Shown here: positions 35,569-49,439 of the stretch, piece by piece
How the letters are laid out: every line of letters starts with the position of its first letter
Position numbering within the stretch: the stretch's first letter is position 1
Source of the DNA: Eucommia ulmoides
Taxonomy: Eukaryota; Streptophyta; Magnoliopsida; Garryales; Eucommiaceae
DNA: 64,000 bases
NCBI GenBank assembly: GCA_016647705.1
Contig: CM028336.1
Location: forward strand, 15,861,380 to 15,925,379
Direction of reading: 5' to 3'
The notes under the pieces: model-generated
The model's input: the letters and a program-made list of their open reading frames with translations, nothing else
The model's database searches: none
Told to the model about the DNA's origin: nothing
Translations under genes and position numbers: made by a program

Positions 35569-36799
35569 ATCTTAAAGCAGATTTTTATATTATTGTATAC
35601 TTCTAGTTTCCTGTTTAATAAAATATTCAGTAATAAAATTTCTTATATTCATTGTACATTTTATTTCAAGATATATTTCTTCAAATGATGTTGTTGTTAC
35701 CGCTATTGCAACTGCAAATCAAAGTGTCACACCACTTGCTGCAACTACGCCTGTTATGCATCCTATGCCTACTCTACATAGAGAGAAGTTTGATGGAAAC
35801 TTCTTTAAGAGACGGCAACAAAAGATATTATTCTACCTGACAACATTGAACTTGACAAGATTCAATTGCGATTATGCTCCTGCCATGATTGAACAGTCTA
35901 ACACTTAGACAATAGTTGCTATTGATGCATGGAAACACTCTGATTTCTTATATAAGAACTACATCATTAATTAACTGAGTAATACACTTTACAATGTGTA
36001 TTGCTTGTTCACGACGACTAAAAAACTGTGGTAATCCCTAGAAAAAAAATACAAAACTAAAGATGCGGGGACTAAGAAATTCATATTCTAAAGATTTTTA
36101 GACTACAAAATGGTGGACTCAAGAATAGCCATTAGCTAGATTAAAGAAATCCAAGTCCTATTACATGATATTCATACAGAATGAGTGATTCTTAGTGAGT
36201 CTTTTCAAGTAGCATTTGTGATTTAAAAAGTTGTCATTATCGTTGACTTGAAGAATTATCTCAGGCATAAACGAAAGGAGATGACTCTTGAAGACCTTGT
36301 TCTCAAACTGAGAATCAAAAAAGAGTATCAGACCCCTTCTAAACGTGAGGGTTGTAATTCTATGATATCAAAAACCCGTGGCATAGAAACTCAAAAAATC
36401 TTCAAGAACATGAAGCAGCTGAATCAACCTCAACCAAAAGAGTTTTCAAAAGTTCAAGGGCAATTGCTATATTTATGGCAAGTTAGGACACCGTGCTCAA
36501 TATGGTCGCAAGAAAGTTGTACCGCAAGAAAATAAGCTTAAAAATCAGGCCCATGTAACTAAGGTGGAAAATCTTACTAATGAGATTTGCGAGATGAATT
36601 TGTCAACAACTGTATTTGAAGTTAAACTCATTGACAATCTGAGAGAGTAATATGTGGAAACTGGTGATACCCGTCACATATGTTCAAATAAGAAGATGTC
36701 CACCGTTTACCAGTCGATGGAATCTGAAGATAAGCTCTATATAGGAAACTCTTCAACTTCTAAGGTTGAAGGACAGGAAAAGACATGTTAAAGATAACT

Positions 36800-37114
36800 T
36801 GTAATACCCCGAAAATTTATTTTTTTGAAAATATTATTTTATGTAAGTTTAATATTTTGGGACGGTTTTATAAATTTATGGTATAAATAATATTTGATAA
36901 TTTTTGGGAGTTAAATGTTTATTTTAAATTGATTTTAGAAGTTTTAGGACTAATGTGTTATTTAAAATATACTTTTAAGAGTTTTGAGATATAATTAATA
37001 TTTTCTTTATTTTAAGGGGACAAAGCGTAAATAATTTAAAAGTTATGTGTTCTCTTCATATTATGAAGACAACACATAAAACTTCAAATGTTTCAATGCA
37101 TACATGTGCATGTG

Positions 37115-37150
<36 letters not shown>

Positions 37151-37316
37151 TACTTAGTCGCTAAGAAAAGTAATAAGTCCTATCATATAACTTCACACCA
37201 TTTACAACTAATATGGATTTCATGCCAATAAATTATTTAGCTAATGTCTAGAAAACCAACAATTGTGGCCACCCCTTTTATTCCATGCCAAGCATTCCAG
37301 ATCAAGAAATATAGGA

Positions 37317-37374
<58 letters not shown>

Positions 37375-38144
37375 AAGAATAAAATAAATGTTACAATATG
37401 GTATTTAAAATATTTTTGAACGAGAAGAATACTCCGATTCGGATTTCAAGTAGAATTTCTAAATATTTTAATACATATATTTAATTTTTCTATTGTGTGA
37501 TTTATGTTGTTGTTATTGTTGTGGAATTTTAGCTGTTAAATTTTGATGAAATAATTATGATTATGTGAAAATTACGTGGAAATCACGTCAAGGTGTTTTA
37601 TTTGTTGTATTAATTAAATGCATGTATTAGAGGGGTTGAAGTTCTACTGAGTATTGGCTCACAATCCCACAGTTTTGATTGTAAAGCCGGTGAGAACGAA
37701 ACGGCGACAGAAATTATATAAGAAATTATGTTTGTAATAATTGTAATTAATATTTACCATTGTAAAAATTGACTCGATAAATTAAATATAATTATTGTCG
37801 TCGTATTATAAAATTTAAATCGATAATTATAATTGTCATCATAATTGTATATTAAATTACAAATTTAAATGTTAGTATTAAATTGACCGGTGCCAGAAAT
37901 TTATTTGGGTATTTAAAAATAACGCGGCGACAAGAATTTTAGCTGAATTTCTAATTAATTTGTAATAATTGAATTTATTATTTATCGGTATAAAAATTGA
38001 ATCAATCAATTCGATATTTGTGATTGTTGTCATTGTTTATAAAATTTCTTGAATTAATTCAGAATAAATTATCGGTTATTCGGTTAGTATTAATTCTCCT
38101 TAGGTAGAAACCGCGTGGTGGCCCAGGGAAACCGGGTCGTTATA
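36800..38144 (+). mobile_element. solo LTR inserted in copia A protease
   Basis: The 1345 bp sequence runs from TGTAATACCCCGAAAATTTA to AACCGGGTCGTTATA. Its body matches, in reverse orientation, 46711-48131 (shared GGTATAAATAATATTTGATAA). The flanks are TAACT and TGACC, a decayed 5 bp duplication. The copia reading resumes right after it (KELTMNVMLH). It contains an AAT run and a (TA)n run. Confidence 0.8.
37321..37371. repeat. (TA)n microsatellite
   Basis: About 25 TA units lie inside the solo LTR 36800-38144. Confidence 0.95.
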
Positions 38145-40165
38145 TGACCTTGGTAAGGAACTTACTATGAACGTTATGTTGCATATACTAGATATCCATA
38201 AGAATCTGGTTTCTAGATCGTTATTGAGTAACAGGGGATTCAGGTTAGTGTTTGGGTATGATAAATTTGTACTTACTAAGAATGGTATGTATGTTGAAAA
38301 ATGTTATATGAATTAATGTCTTTTCAAGCTCAATGTTATGATTGTAATCCCAAAAAATAATATTAACAAAGTCAATACTTCTTTTACTTATCTGGTTGAG
38401 TCTTTGGATGTGTGACATGGTCATTTAGGACATGTTAATTATGATACTTTACGTAAATTAATTAATATGAATTTAATTCCTAAATGTCAAGATAATACAT
38501 GTCACAAATGTGAAACTTGTGTGGAGTGAAAGTTTACTTGAACTTATTTTTCGTTCAATTGAATGAAAAATTGAACATCTAGAGTTATTGCATACATATA
38601 TTTGCGATTTAAAATTTGTACAAACTAGAGGTGAAAAAAATATTTTGTTACTTTTATTAATGATTGTATAAGATATTGTTATATTTATCTTTTAATAAGT
38701 AAATATGAAGTATTAGACATATTTGTACATTATAAGACTGAAGTTAAAAATAAACTTACCAAAAAAATTAAAGTGTTGCTTAATAATAGTGGTGAAGAAT
38801 ATGTTGCATCTTTTAGCGAGTTGTGTGCACAACATGAAATAATTCACCAAACTATAACACCTTATTCACATCAGCAAAATGGAGTTGCTGAGAGAAAGAA
38901 CAAACCTTTAAGAAATTATTAATTCTTTGTTGATCTATTCTAGTCTACCTCATAACTTGTGGGAGGGAGGCTATTTTAACAATGAAATTTGTTTTTGACA
39001 AATTGCCTTGCAAAAAATTAAATAAGACTCCTTATGAATTTTGCAAAAGGTAGAAACCCTTCATATTCATACTTAAAAGTGTGAGGGTGTCTTATAAAAG
39101 TTAGAACTATCCTAAGCAGGTTAAAATAGGACCAATAATTGTTGATTGTGTATTCATTGGATATGCACAAAATAGTAGCGCATATCGATTTTTGGTTCAT
39201 AAATCAGAAATTAAACATGTACATGAGAACACGATTATTGAATGAAAGAATGCATCATTCTTTGAGAATGTTTTTCCTTGTAAGACTCTTATTGAGTAGA
39301 GTTCTTTAAAGAGAACTAGTGATACTGCCTCTAGTAATTTCTAAGAGGATGAAATTTAACTTGCACGCAGTAAAAGGACAAAAATTTCTAAATCTTTTGG
39401 TCCTGATTTTTATATCCACGTGATAAGGTATGAACCTCAAACTTTTGGAAAGATTATGGCAACGGCTGAAGCATCTCTTTGGAAAGAGACTATGAATAGT
39501 AAAATTGAGTCCGTCTTATAGAATTATACATGGGAACTAGTGGATCTTCCATATGAAACGAAATCACTAGAATGTAAATGAATCTTTAAGAAAACGATGA
39601 AATCAGATGGATCAAATAACAAATATAAAGCAAGACTTGTAGTTAAAGGTTACAAGCAAGGAGAGGGTATTAACAATTTTGATACTTATTCACTAGTAAT
39701 GTGAATCACATCTATATGTATGTTAATAACTACTCCAACTATATATAATCATAAGATACATCAAATGGATATTAAGAATATTTTCTTGAATGATGAATTA
39801 GATGAAAAAATCTATATAGAACAATCAAAGAGAGCTTGTGGTTCCTGTAAAAGAAAAAACAAAGTATGTCGACTTGTAAAATTCTTATATGGATTAAAGC
39901 GAGCGTCAAAATAATGACATGAGAAATTTGATAATGTTATGTTGTCAAATAATTTTAAGATTAATAAATATGACAAGTGTATCTATATTAAGATAACATA
40001 GTCTTGTTACGTTATTGTATACTTATATCTAGATGATATGGTTATTATTGGTAGTAATAATAAGATTATAAAATCAATCAAACAAATTCTAACAAATAAA
40101 TTTGAGATGAAGGACTTGGGAAAAGTAGACGTCATTCTTGGAATTAAAATTTCAAGAACATCTTA

Positions 40166-41892
40166 AGGATTGAGCTCATTTAATTTACTATTTTATGCTC
40201 AATTCAAATTAAAATTTTGTAAGGAAAGAAAAATAAAAAGAAAAAAATTATGAACTCATTTAATTTACTATTTTAACCTTATATATTACAAAAAAAAATA
40301 AAAAATGTACCATTAATATTTCAAATTAAGAAAAAAATGAGCAATTCACTAATTAATAGAAAAAAATTAACCAAAAAAATATTACAACTATAGTAATAAT
40401 CGTTCAAGTTGAATATAATATATGTGAATTACTAACAAATAAAATTAAAATAAAAGGAAGTATCCAAAAACCATATAAATAAATGGGTATATAAGACATA
40501 AAAGGATATGGGTATAATTGTAATTTTGATACTTTTCTCAAACTTCAACCATTTTCTCTCTATTTTCATACCAAATTTGAGAGGAAAAAATAATAGGAGG
40601 AAATAACTTTTTTTCATCCCTTTTTTTCTTATCCATTCCATTTTTTCTCTTGTACCAAATAAGATATTTTTTTTTATATTTTTCACCCCCTTTTCTTTTT
40701 TATTTCCCCATCCACCATTTTTTCCACTCAAACAAACGTACCCTTAGTGTGTTTTTTAGAAAAATAATGGGTTTTAAAAAGGTGAAGTTATTGTAAAAGA
40801 GTAGAAGCCTAATTTTAAAAAAATTTATTTTTTATTTTTTTTAAATGAGGGTGTATATTTACTTAAAAGGGATATTTGGTTCCCATCTCTCTCCCTTTAT
40901 ATATAATATAATTATATTACATTTTTTTTTTATTTCTTCTTTTTATTTCTTTTGCTATTCTAGTGTTTTAGGTCCTGTTTGCTTACTGCTTTCGCTCCCT
41001 GGTTTATTTTATTTCCCCCAAATTTTTGAAACTATTGTACTGAAATATGTTTGGTAAACATGTTTTTGCTCCTAACTATAATTTGAAGATTTCTTTTTAG
41101 TTAGGAGTGGTATACTACAAATTGAGAATGAAATGAGATAGATAATTTGTTTTCTAGCTATAATTTGAAGATTTCTTTTTAATTCTTGTTTTGTTGGATT
41201 GTATTAGATTAGGTGAATATTTAGATAATTTGTCGTGATAATTGATAATAGATTTTTGTGTTGGATTTCGCATGACTTGATGATTCAATATTGTTGAATT
41301 AGAGCATCATTTATTTGTTGATGATCTGACGATTCTAATGGCATGTTCTATGCAATTTAGTTTTATTTTAATCTGTCATGTATTATAAAATTATAAATTT
41401 TGTTCGAGCAAAGAAGCTAGAAATTTTGATGCATGTGATTAATTTATAGGGAAACAGAAATATGAAATTTTGATGTATTTTGGCAAGGGCCTTGTAATCT
41501 ATTCTTCAAGAAGTCCAATTTTCTTCTGAAGGGTAATTTCTTCAAATAATTTCTTCACATTTGTTATTTCCTCATACAAGATTTTGGTAGCTTTTATTGG
41601 GGAATGCATACGTTCCTTGGTTATTCTAGATTTATCATTTATAAGAATGTTCACGATAATGATATATCTATGAACTGTTGAGTTGGATTCTTACATTGTC
41701 TTAGATACAAGTACAAGGATATATAGAATATACGTCATGCAAATTTATCTAATTGTATAGAACTTAATCTTCCTCATCTTCCTGGTTCAAAAGTTTACTT
41801 TTAACTTTCTTTTGATCTCAGATGGATCATATTCGTAGTTTCATGCTCTATATCTAACTATTGCTTTTGCCACAACATTTTAGAGAACAAAA
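40166..41892. other. AT-rich intergenic DNA between copia A and a solo LTR
   Basis: There is no gene. A MITE-like right end may be present near 40731-40745 (AAACGTACCCTTAG), and a GTCCTGTTTGC motif at 40971-40982 resembles a transposon end. Neither could be paired. Confidence 0.5.
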
Positions 41893-44398
41893 TGTTGGCC
41901 CAGTGAGCTACCCAAGAGGGGAGTGAATTTGGTAGTTATAAAAATTTAATTCAAATTCTTATTTTTCAACACTCAATTAATTAAATAATTAATTTAATCA
42001 TAAATTAATTATTTATCTTTATATCGCAGCGGATAAGTGTTATTAACTAGGTGCACATCCAAACAATAGAAATTAAATAAAGCAGCACACAAGGATATAT
42101 CCTGATTCACCAAGTTATTCTTGGCTAATCTAGTTCTTCGAGCCCCACAGAGATTTGCACCCACTAAACCACTAATATTCCTTTAAACAGGTAGGAATCA
42201 AATCATTACACAATAATTCTTTTCACATGCTCATAATCAACCTTTACAATTTTCTTTTCTTAGGCTCAGGAATAACCTTATGTTTTTACCAGGTTTAAGA
42301 CTAACCTAATTATATTCAGGAGGAATTATCACCTAATCCTTTTCCCAGGCGCAAGAATAACCTTATCTTTTTTTCAGATTCAAGACTAACCTACAGGTCA
42401 AGGATCAAACCTAATTCTTTTATACCTTAGGCTAAGAATCAAACCTCACAAAAACTACTCTAAATATCATTTTCACCGGTAAGGATGGAACCGTTATAAT
42501 TCACACAAATTCAATTTTAATAAAAAAGAATTACGCCTATCTTTTTTCACGGGAAAAGAGTAACCTAATCTTTTTATACTTTAGGAAAAGTTCAATCATC
42601 AATCTCTTTACTAGAAGAGATTGAAACTCAGCTACCCTTGATTAGATATTCCCAACAATATCTAATCCGCACACAACTCACCAATTACAAAAATTAATAA
42701 GTTTTTCTCACTCGAAACTTTTACCACCTCAAATTAATTTAAATTCGATTAATGTCTCGATAAATACTAGTGATAGAATTTTACGTGAGAAATTTAAAAT
42801 CTGATTATAAAATAAATGGGTAGCACACAATTGTGCACGTAATTATATTATCACCAAAATCGTTTTAAAATAATTTGTATACACTTTAAAGTTCGAAAAA
42901 CAATTTCACAATATCTAAAAATCCAAGCAAGAAAAATAATATTTAATCACAACAAAAAATTAAAGTTTGGAACAATCTCATCAAAATATCACCGAAAGAA
43001 TGAAAATTGAATCGCGACAAAGCTTAGATCGGTGACGCCAAAATTCACAACACTTATTCTCAAGAACTTTTTCTCAAGAAAAATCTCACAATAATTTCTC
43101 AATATAATCCCAGAATGATAACTCTTAGAAAGTTTACGAACTCAAGGTTCTTAATAGAATGATAACTCTCAGAATGCTCACGAACATTTGGTTCTTGATT
43201 AATTGGGATCACTCGCAAGTGAAAAATGCAAGTCTAAAAATAATGATTTGAAAACAGGCCCTCCAATGGCTAGTTTCCATATGTCATGATATTTAATTGC
43301 TTATATAGACCCTATATATTGATATGACTCATTCCTGATTCAATTCACTTAATTATAACTTTTAAAACATTAAGTCTCTCAAATATTTCTCAATCTCAAA
43401 TCAATAGGATAGAAAGTATTAAATATATCAATTTGAGAAACACTTAAAATATATGCAACATATCTTTAGGGATATCAAAAAAACAACCATATATCTATAA
43501 TATTATCAAATCCCTAGAATATCTCTCAGATTTCAACAAAAAAAATGGCTAGTTCGGCTACTTTTTAATCAAATCCACGAAATCCTCCATTCCTGAAACA
43601 ACACCATCGGTTGACCGATCAAAACTCACCAGTCAACCGATCGATTTAGGTTATAACTCAAGCCAAAATTATTCGCCAGTCGGTAGACTGATCCTCCATG
43701 TGTCGGTTGACCGATCGACTCAGGATGCTCCCCAGGCAATTTTTCGACCATAGTCTGTTGACCAATCATCGATGTTCTGTCAACTGATCTATTTAGAAAG
43801 TTCAGGTATCGGCCATAGGTCGATCGATCTACCCTCGGTTAGTTGACCGATCGATCCAAAGACTTCTTCATTTTCCAGCTACTTCTCATCGGTTGACCGA
43901 TCCTCCCAAGTCAGTCGACTGATCCCTGCTGAAACACTTCCTCCTTAATTAATTTTAACTCCAAACTTTGACATTGTTGCCACTTTTAACCGATTTCTTT
44001 TCTTGGTTAACTTAATTGATACTATTAATCAATTTTAAATACTAATCTTTCTTAGGTCAATATTTCTTCTCCAATTTCATATTGGAGCAAATATATTTAA
44101 CTAATTAGGATCTTAATAAAAACACACATAAATATAAATTCATTTTGTGTCGTGTGTGATCCTAATCGGTATAAATTAAGAGTAAAAATTAACCTGAGTT
44201 GTTTTCACTTAGATTCTTCAAAATCTTCAGTCTCTTAATGTCCAACTCTTTGACAGTCTCCTAGCATCGTTAGTATCTTCAAGAATTTCTCCATGATAAT
44301 ATCATAAATAAAACTTTTACACTGAAACACTCAATAAATTTGTTAGTTCCACAAAAAATATCAACATTTAATTGTCCATCAAAATCTTAGGATCAACA
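41893..44398 (-). mobile_element. solo LTR, W-box-rich family, copy 1
   Basis: The 2506 bp sequence is oriented minus, from TGTTGATCCTAAGATTTTGA to AGCTCACTGGGCCAACA. The flanks are CAAAA (41888-41892) and CAAAG (44399-44403). Its start and end match the copies at 45724-49367 and 58519-60371. It contains a field of GGTTGACCGATC-like words. The layout resembles SIRE/Maximus copia LTRs; the lineage call is tentative. Confidence 0.8.
43605..43925. promoter_or_regulatory. array of TTGACC/GGTCAA motifs in an LTR
   Basis: Words such as CGGTTGACCGATC and its reverse recur at irregular spacing (near 43611, 43634, 43706, 43838 and 43889), with variants between. TTGACC is the core of the plant W-box bound by WRKY factors. 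Function in this LTR is inference. Confidence 0.5.
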
Positions 44399-45723
44399 CA
44401 AAGGATCAAATATAGTTATGAATATTGATGGACTATATCTTCCTCCCCCCTCCTAAAAGTACTCTTTAGAATTTAGTATTTTGAGAAGTATCATGTTGAT
44501 ATTTAGGTTTTCTATGTTGAATTTGAGTTGCGTCGTGCTGAAATTGAATTTTTTGCTGAATTTCAGGTTTTGCTTGCTAAATTTGAGTTTTTTACCGCTA
44601 AAATTGAGTTTTTACTACTGAAATTGACTATATAATGCTGAAATTTAGTTTTTCTTTGCTAAATTTGAGTTGTATCGTGCTGAAAATTGATTCGTATGGG
44701 AGGACAAATTTGATAAGAATTTTCCTCAGGTGACTCCCCAACAATCGAATTTGGATAAGAATTCTATTTTGCATCTATATTAGTTATTATTTTGTTACTT
44801 GTACTTCATTTTATTATACTCGTTGTTTTAAAGTAGAAAAAAAGTGAATTGGACATTTATTGTAGAACCTATGTAACGTGTTTGTATTCAATATATCTGA
44901 ACTTTAGATATTTGTTTTTAATTAATGTTGCAGATTATATATATATATATATATATATAAAGAAATACGAACAAATGTTTCAACCAAATGTATTTCTTCG
45001 TTTATGTTCTCATTAATTTACAAAAATAATTTCAGAAAAATATTCATTATCAAACGTCCTTTTGTTCTCATAATACTCCAAAATGGAAATAGAATTCTTA
45101 ACCCAATTTATTGAGAGTAGAAACCAAAAAGTATAAATACTAATAAAAGGCAACCTTAATTTGTATGATTACTATGGTTTTTTAGTAAGATATGTTTTTT
45201 CCCTTTTTCTTTAGTGTGTTTTAGATTTATTTTTTTGTATTATTATTTTTTAACGAGGCAGTTACCTGCGAGTCCTATTAAAAGGGTAAAACTACCAAAC
45301 AAACATTTTCTTGAAGCAAGTTATGAAATAGTCATTTGTGATTGTTTAGTGATATTTGTCCCTACAACTACTTGATACATAACTTTCTAAAGAATAGGAA
45401 TTCAAAATCATATTATTAAAATTAAAATAATTATTATTTTCCACATTCTTTTCATGATTTAATTATCTATTTAGATTCTTCTGAGTAAGATCTTCAAAAT
45501 GAAATCACATTCACCATTTTTTACATTAATTCTTAGATTCTTGTTGAATTCAACATGATACTTTTAGAATTTTCAATTTTGTATTCAATTCAATATGGTA
45601 CTTCAAATGTATCTTGTGTTAAAACCAAGTATATCATGTTCGCTATTTTTTCATCAAATTTTCACATTTGTGTTAAATTCATGCATAATTCATCATCATG
45701 TTGGATTCAACATAATATATACA
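44399..45723. other. gap between two solo LTRs, with a degenerate minisatellite
   Basis: The stretch holds a minisatellite (44515-44700), an AT run at 44937-44959 and AT-rich DNA. I see no gene. Confidence 0.6.
44515..44700. repeat. minisatellite of GCTGAAATTGAGTTTT-like units
   Basis: About eight degenerate units alternate GCTGAAATTGA and GCTAAATTTGAG with T-rich linkers, at spacings of roughly 20-30 bp. Confidence 0.7.
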
Positions 45724-48700
45724 TGTTGGTCCAAAGTTCTACCCAAGAGCGGGTTAATTGGGTAGTGACAAAAATTTAATCAATAAATTCAAACACAAGA
45801 TATCAATTTCTCTAATTGATTATTATCTTATTAAGTAGCAAAATTATGTTTAGTTGAATGCACTCCCAAACAAACAGAAAAGTAACAATGCAATACACAA
45901 AGATTTATCCTGGTTCAGCAAGCTACTCTTACCTACATCTAGTCCCCGAGCTTTACAGGGATTTTACAATTCACTAACTCTTTGATTCCTTTCCTAGGTA
46001 GGAACCAAACTCTTATGATCCTAATTCCTTTCGCAGACTCATAATCAACACTTACAACATTGATTTTTTTTTTTTATATAGGCTCAAAATCAATCTATTA
46101 CTCTCTCACGCTATTACACTTATTATTTTCGCAGGCTTAAGAAGAACCTTCTCACATTCTAATTCTATTACAGGAAGAATCAAAACCTAATCCTTTAAAA
46201 GGATAAAGATTAACCTAATCTTTTCGCAGGTTAAAGATCAAATTATTTTTTTACAGGCTAAAGATCAAAACCTAACCACCCATATTAGACACTATCCCAA
46301 ATGTGTCTAATCCAATCAAACTCGTAAATACAAAAAATTTACAAGTTTTTTTCCACAAAGAGTTTCTACCGCTTCAATACAATTATACTCAATTAATATC
46401 CCAAAATACTATGTGATAGATTATATGTGAGGCACAAATCTGATTTAATAATTTTAACGCACAAATAACAAATAATAAGATTTCTCAATAACAATTGTTT
46501 TAAAAGATTTTCAAAACATTATATTTGAAAACAATTTTTCTCAAAACAACTAATCCATGTAATTAAGCAAAATAATTAGCTTGTAAAGATTTTGTAACGA
46601 CCCGATTTCCCAAGGTAACCACGTAGTTTCTCCTATATAGAATTCTAACCCAAATATTTCACCATTTATAAACAAATTATTATTACTCATAACTCCGCTT
46701 TGATACTACTCTGTAACGATCTAGTTTCCTAGGGTTACCATTAGATTTCTCCCATTGGAGAATTAAGACTATAGCCGAACGTCCAACATTTCATTTCATA
46801 AATCTGAGAATTTTTACAATGCGACAATGACAATTATAATTATTGAATTCATCGATTCAATTATTTTTACAACGGTAAATAATAACTAATTATTATAAAT
46901 AGAAATTCTAATATAATTCAAGGGTCACTATTGTCGTAATGTGCTCCTGCTCTTCTCTATTTTTGGATCAAGTATAAAACAATGCACATTGTAATTCCAG
47001 GGTCAAAAAAATATGTTTGACCCTGACGCAACCAATGTGGTAATTATATTTTATATTTGGGTTAATGATAATTACAATATATTTGGGTTAATAATAATCC
47101 GATATTACACGACCTTGAAAACTAAATAACCAATATTAATTTGAGAAATTTTACAAAATACGACGACGGTAATTATAATTATCGAATTTTCGAGTCAATT
47201 TTTACAAAAGTGATTAATAAATACAACAATTACAAATTAAATAGAAAATCGAATAAAATCCCTGGCGCAGTTTTGTTCTCACTGGTCCTGCAATCAAAAT
47301 TGTGGGATTGTGAGCCAACGCTCAGTAGAATTTCAACCCCTCTAATACGTGCATTTAATCAATTCACAAATAAAATACCTAGGCACGTTATTCACATAAA
47401 ATTTCACATAATAATCCTAAATATTTCATGAAAACTAACAACTAAAAATTTAACAACCACTTCGACATTGAATCACATAATCAAGAGAGAGATTAAATAC
47501 AAATATTAAAAGAGTTAGAAATTCTACTTGAAATCCGAAGCCAAACTTCAACCGGAATATTTTTCTTGTTCCAAAAACATTTCAAAAATCTCGTGAAATT
47601 TCTTTTTGTTTCTTAACAATTATCCCACTATCGTCTTTTTTTTTTTTTTTTCGTTTGACATATACATATACATATATATAATTATAATGCAAAGTGTTTT
47701 AACTAAAGTTTATATATAATACTGCCAGAATCCACCAACTGTTTGTTAAAGTTTATATATAGTTAGGTTTATTATTATTATTATTATTATTATTATTTCT
47801 GTAACTCTTATATGTGTAATATCAATTCATGGTTCTCTTTGTTTCCTTTTATATGAAGGAAATAATGAGGATCATTTATTTGTTTATATATTTATTTATT
47901 TACATAATGTCCCCTCTTAAAATAAAAAAAAATATTAATTATATCTCAAAACTCTTAAAATGATATTTTAAGTAACACAATAATCCCAAAACAATTAAAA
48001 GTCAAATTAAAATTAAAATTTATCCCCAAAGTTATCAAATATTATTTATACCATAAATTTACAAAACAATCCCAAAATATAATACTTATATAAAATAATA
48101 TTTTCAAAAATATAATTTTTTTGATATTACAGATCTTACCGGAATTCGTTTAAAAACGATTACGATAACTTGATAACGAACACAAACCAACAACCAAAAC
48201 TTTTAGCGCCGTGATCAAGAACTATTTTAATAATTTCTCTTATAAATTTTTGCACAGAAAAATCTTTTTTATCATAACCAAAATATGAATGTTCTTGATT
48301 AATAAATTTGAAAAACGTATGTCTCTATTTATAGACTTTTAATTAGATCTCCAATGGCTAGTCTTCAAATTCCAAGACTTAAAAAGATTCTTTGATAACC
48401 CATATATTATATACTTTCAAAATAAGTATGTTTCATTTAAAAATACTTTTAGTAAAGATTGATTTGGTCCCCAAAAGTTAAGAATAGCAAGTAGTTTCAT
48501 CAATTCAATTAAGAGAATAATTACATATGTGGACTAAATAAATAGAAAACAAATAATATATGATATATGTGTGTGTCTGTGTGTATATATATATAATTAA
48601 AACATATAATTCCCTTAAAAAATTCATTTAAAATCATAAAAATTGAGGAGGTTTGACTCAAAAACATGAGTCAGTCAAAAAACTGACTAGGGACTGTCGG

Positions 48701-49367
48701 TTGACTGGGCCCACCGCCGGTTGACTGACCTGTGCAATGGTCAGATTTATGATTGTTGTACTACCCTGGTCGATTGACCGACTCAACCAATAGGTTTCTC
48801 ATATTTTTTTTCTTTCTTATTTTGGCTACTGGATTCGTTAGTGGATTGACCCGACCCTTTGGTTGATTGAATTGGCCAATAGTTCACCTATTTCACTTCC
48901 TTAGGCTATTGTTTTAGTTAGTCGACTGACCCATTTCGTCGGTTGACCGAATTAACCCTAAAACTCATCATTTTAAGTGTTAAAACTATTTTTTCAATTA
49001 GACCCTTAACTAAAAACACTATTATACTTTAACACTTTATAGAAAAACATTTATAAACTTGAATTTATTACTTATGATTAAGACACACATAAGATTTATT
49101 CATTTTAAAGTGTCGTATGTGATTCTAATTCGGGTTGCATTAAAAACATAAAAGTAATGAGTTGTTTTCACTACAACGAGTTCAATACTTTGAAAATCTT
49201 CATTGCCTTCATCTTGCCCCCTTTATGAATTCTTCAACGATTATTCTTTTCGACAAATTCTTTTTCTCATTGCAACCTATGGAACATTAATCTGAAACCA
49301 CTCAATAAAAATATTAATTCAAAAAATATCGACGTTTAATTGTTCATTCAAAACATTAGGTTCGACA
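45724..49367 (-). mobile_element. solo LTR, W-box-rich family, copy 2, with nested element
   Basis: The outer ends are TGTTGGTCCAAAG (45724) and TTAGGTTCGACA (49367), flanked by perfect ATACA duplications (45719-45723 and 49368-49372). Without the nested element 46593-48131 it is about 2.1 kb. It shares the start, end and GGTTGAC-type array (about 48690-48960) with the other copies. Confidence 0.85.
46593..48131 (-). mobile_element. LTR remnant nested in solo LTR copy 2
   Basis: On the minus strand one LTR runs 48131-46711 (TGTAATATC to TCGTTACA) and matches 36800-38144. It is followed by TAGTATCAAAGCGGAG, which looks like a primer-binding site. A short internal piece and the last part of a second LTR (to 46593, ending TCGTTACA) follow. 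The flanks GATTT (46588-46592) and GATCT (48132-48136) are a 5 bp duplication with one change. Confidence 0.8.
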
Positions 49368-49439
49368 ATACAATTGGATGTAGTTTTGAAGCCAATGACC
49401 CCTTGCTCATAAATTTGTAATCAAATCAAGAAAATGATA

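Larger units (their letters stand above)
34994..40165 (+). mobile_element. truncated Ty1/copia element (copia A)
   Basis: The order is a candidate 5' LTR (34994-35568), gag (about 35750-36530), protease (interrupted by the solo LTR 36800-38144), integrase (about 38430-39000) and RT (about 39430-40165). Readable blocks include FDGNFFKRRQQKILFYLTTL, HQQNGVAERKN, HQMDIKNIFLNDELDEKIY and YLDDMVII. The element stops after the block DVILGIKISRTS; RNase H and a 3' LTR are missing. Many stops and frameshifts show it is dead. Nothing in it would serve the host. Confidence 0.8.

Noticed and set aside
40170..40745. Tourist-like MITE ending at AAACGTACCCTTAG
   Set aside because: The right end looks suitable, but I found no matching left end before the truncated copia element.
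43605..43925. Regularly repeated palindromes resembling a CRISPR-like array
   Set aside because: The spacing is irregular and the words vary, they occur in three LTR copies, and the window is plant nuclear DNA.
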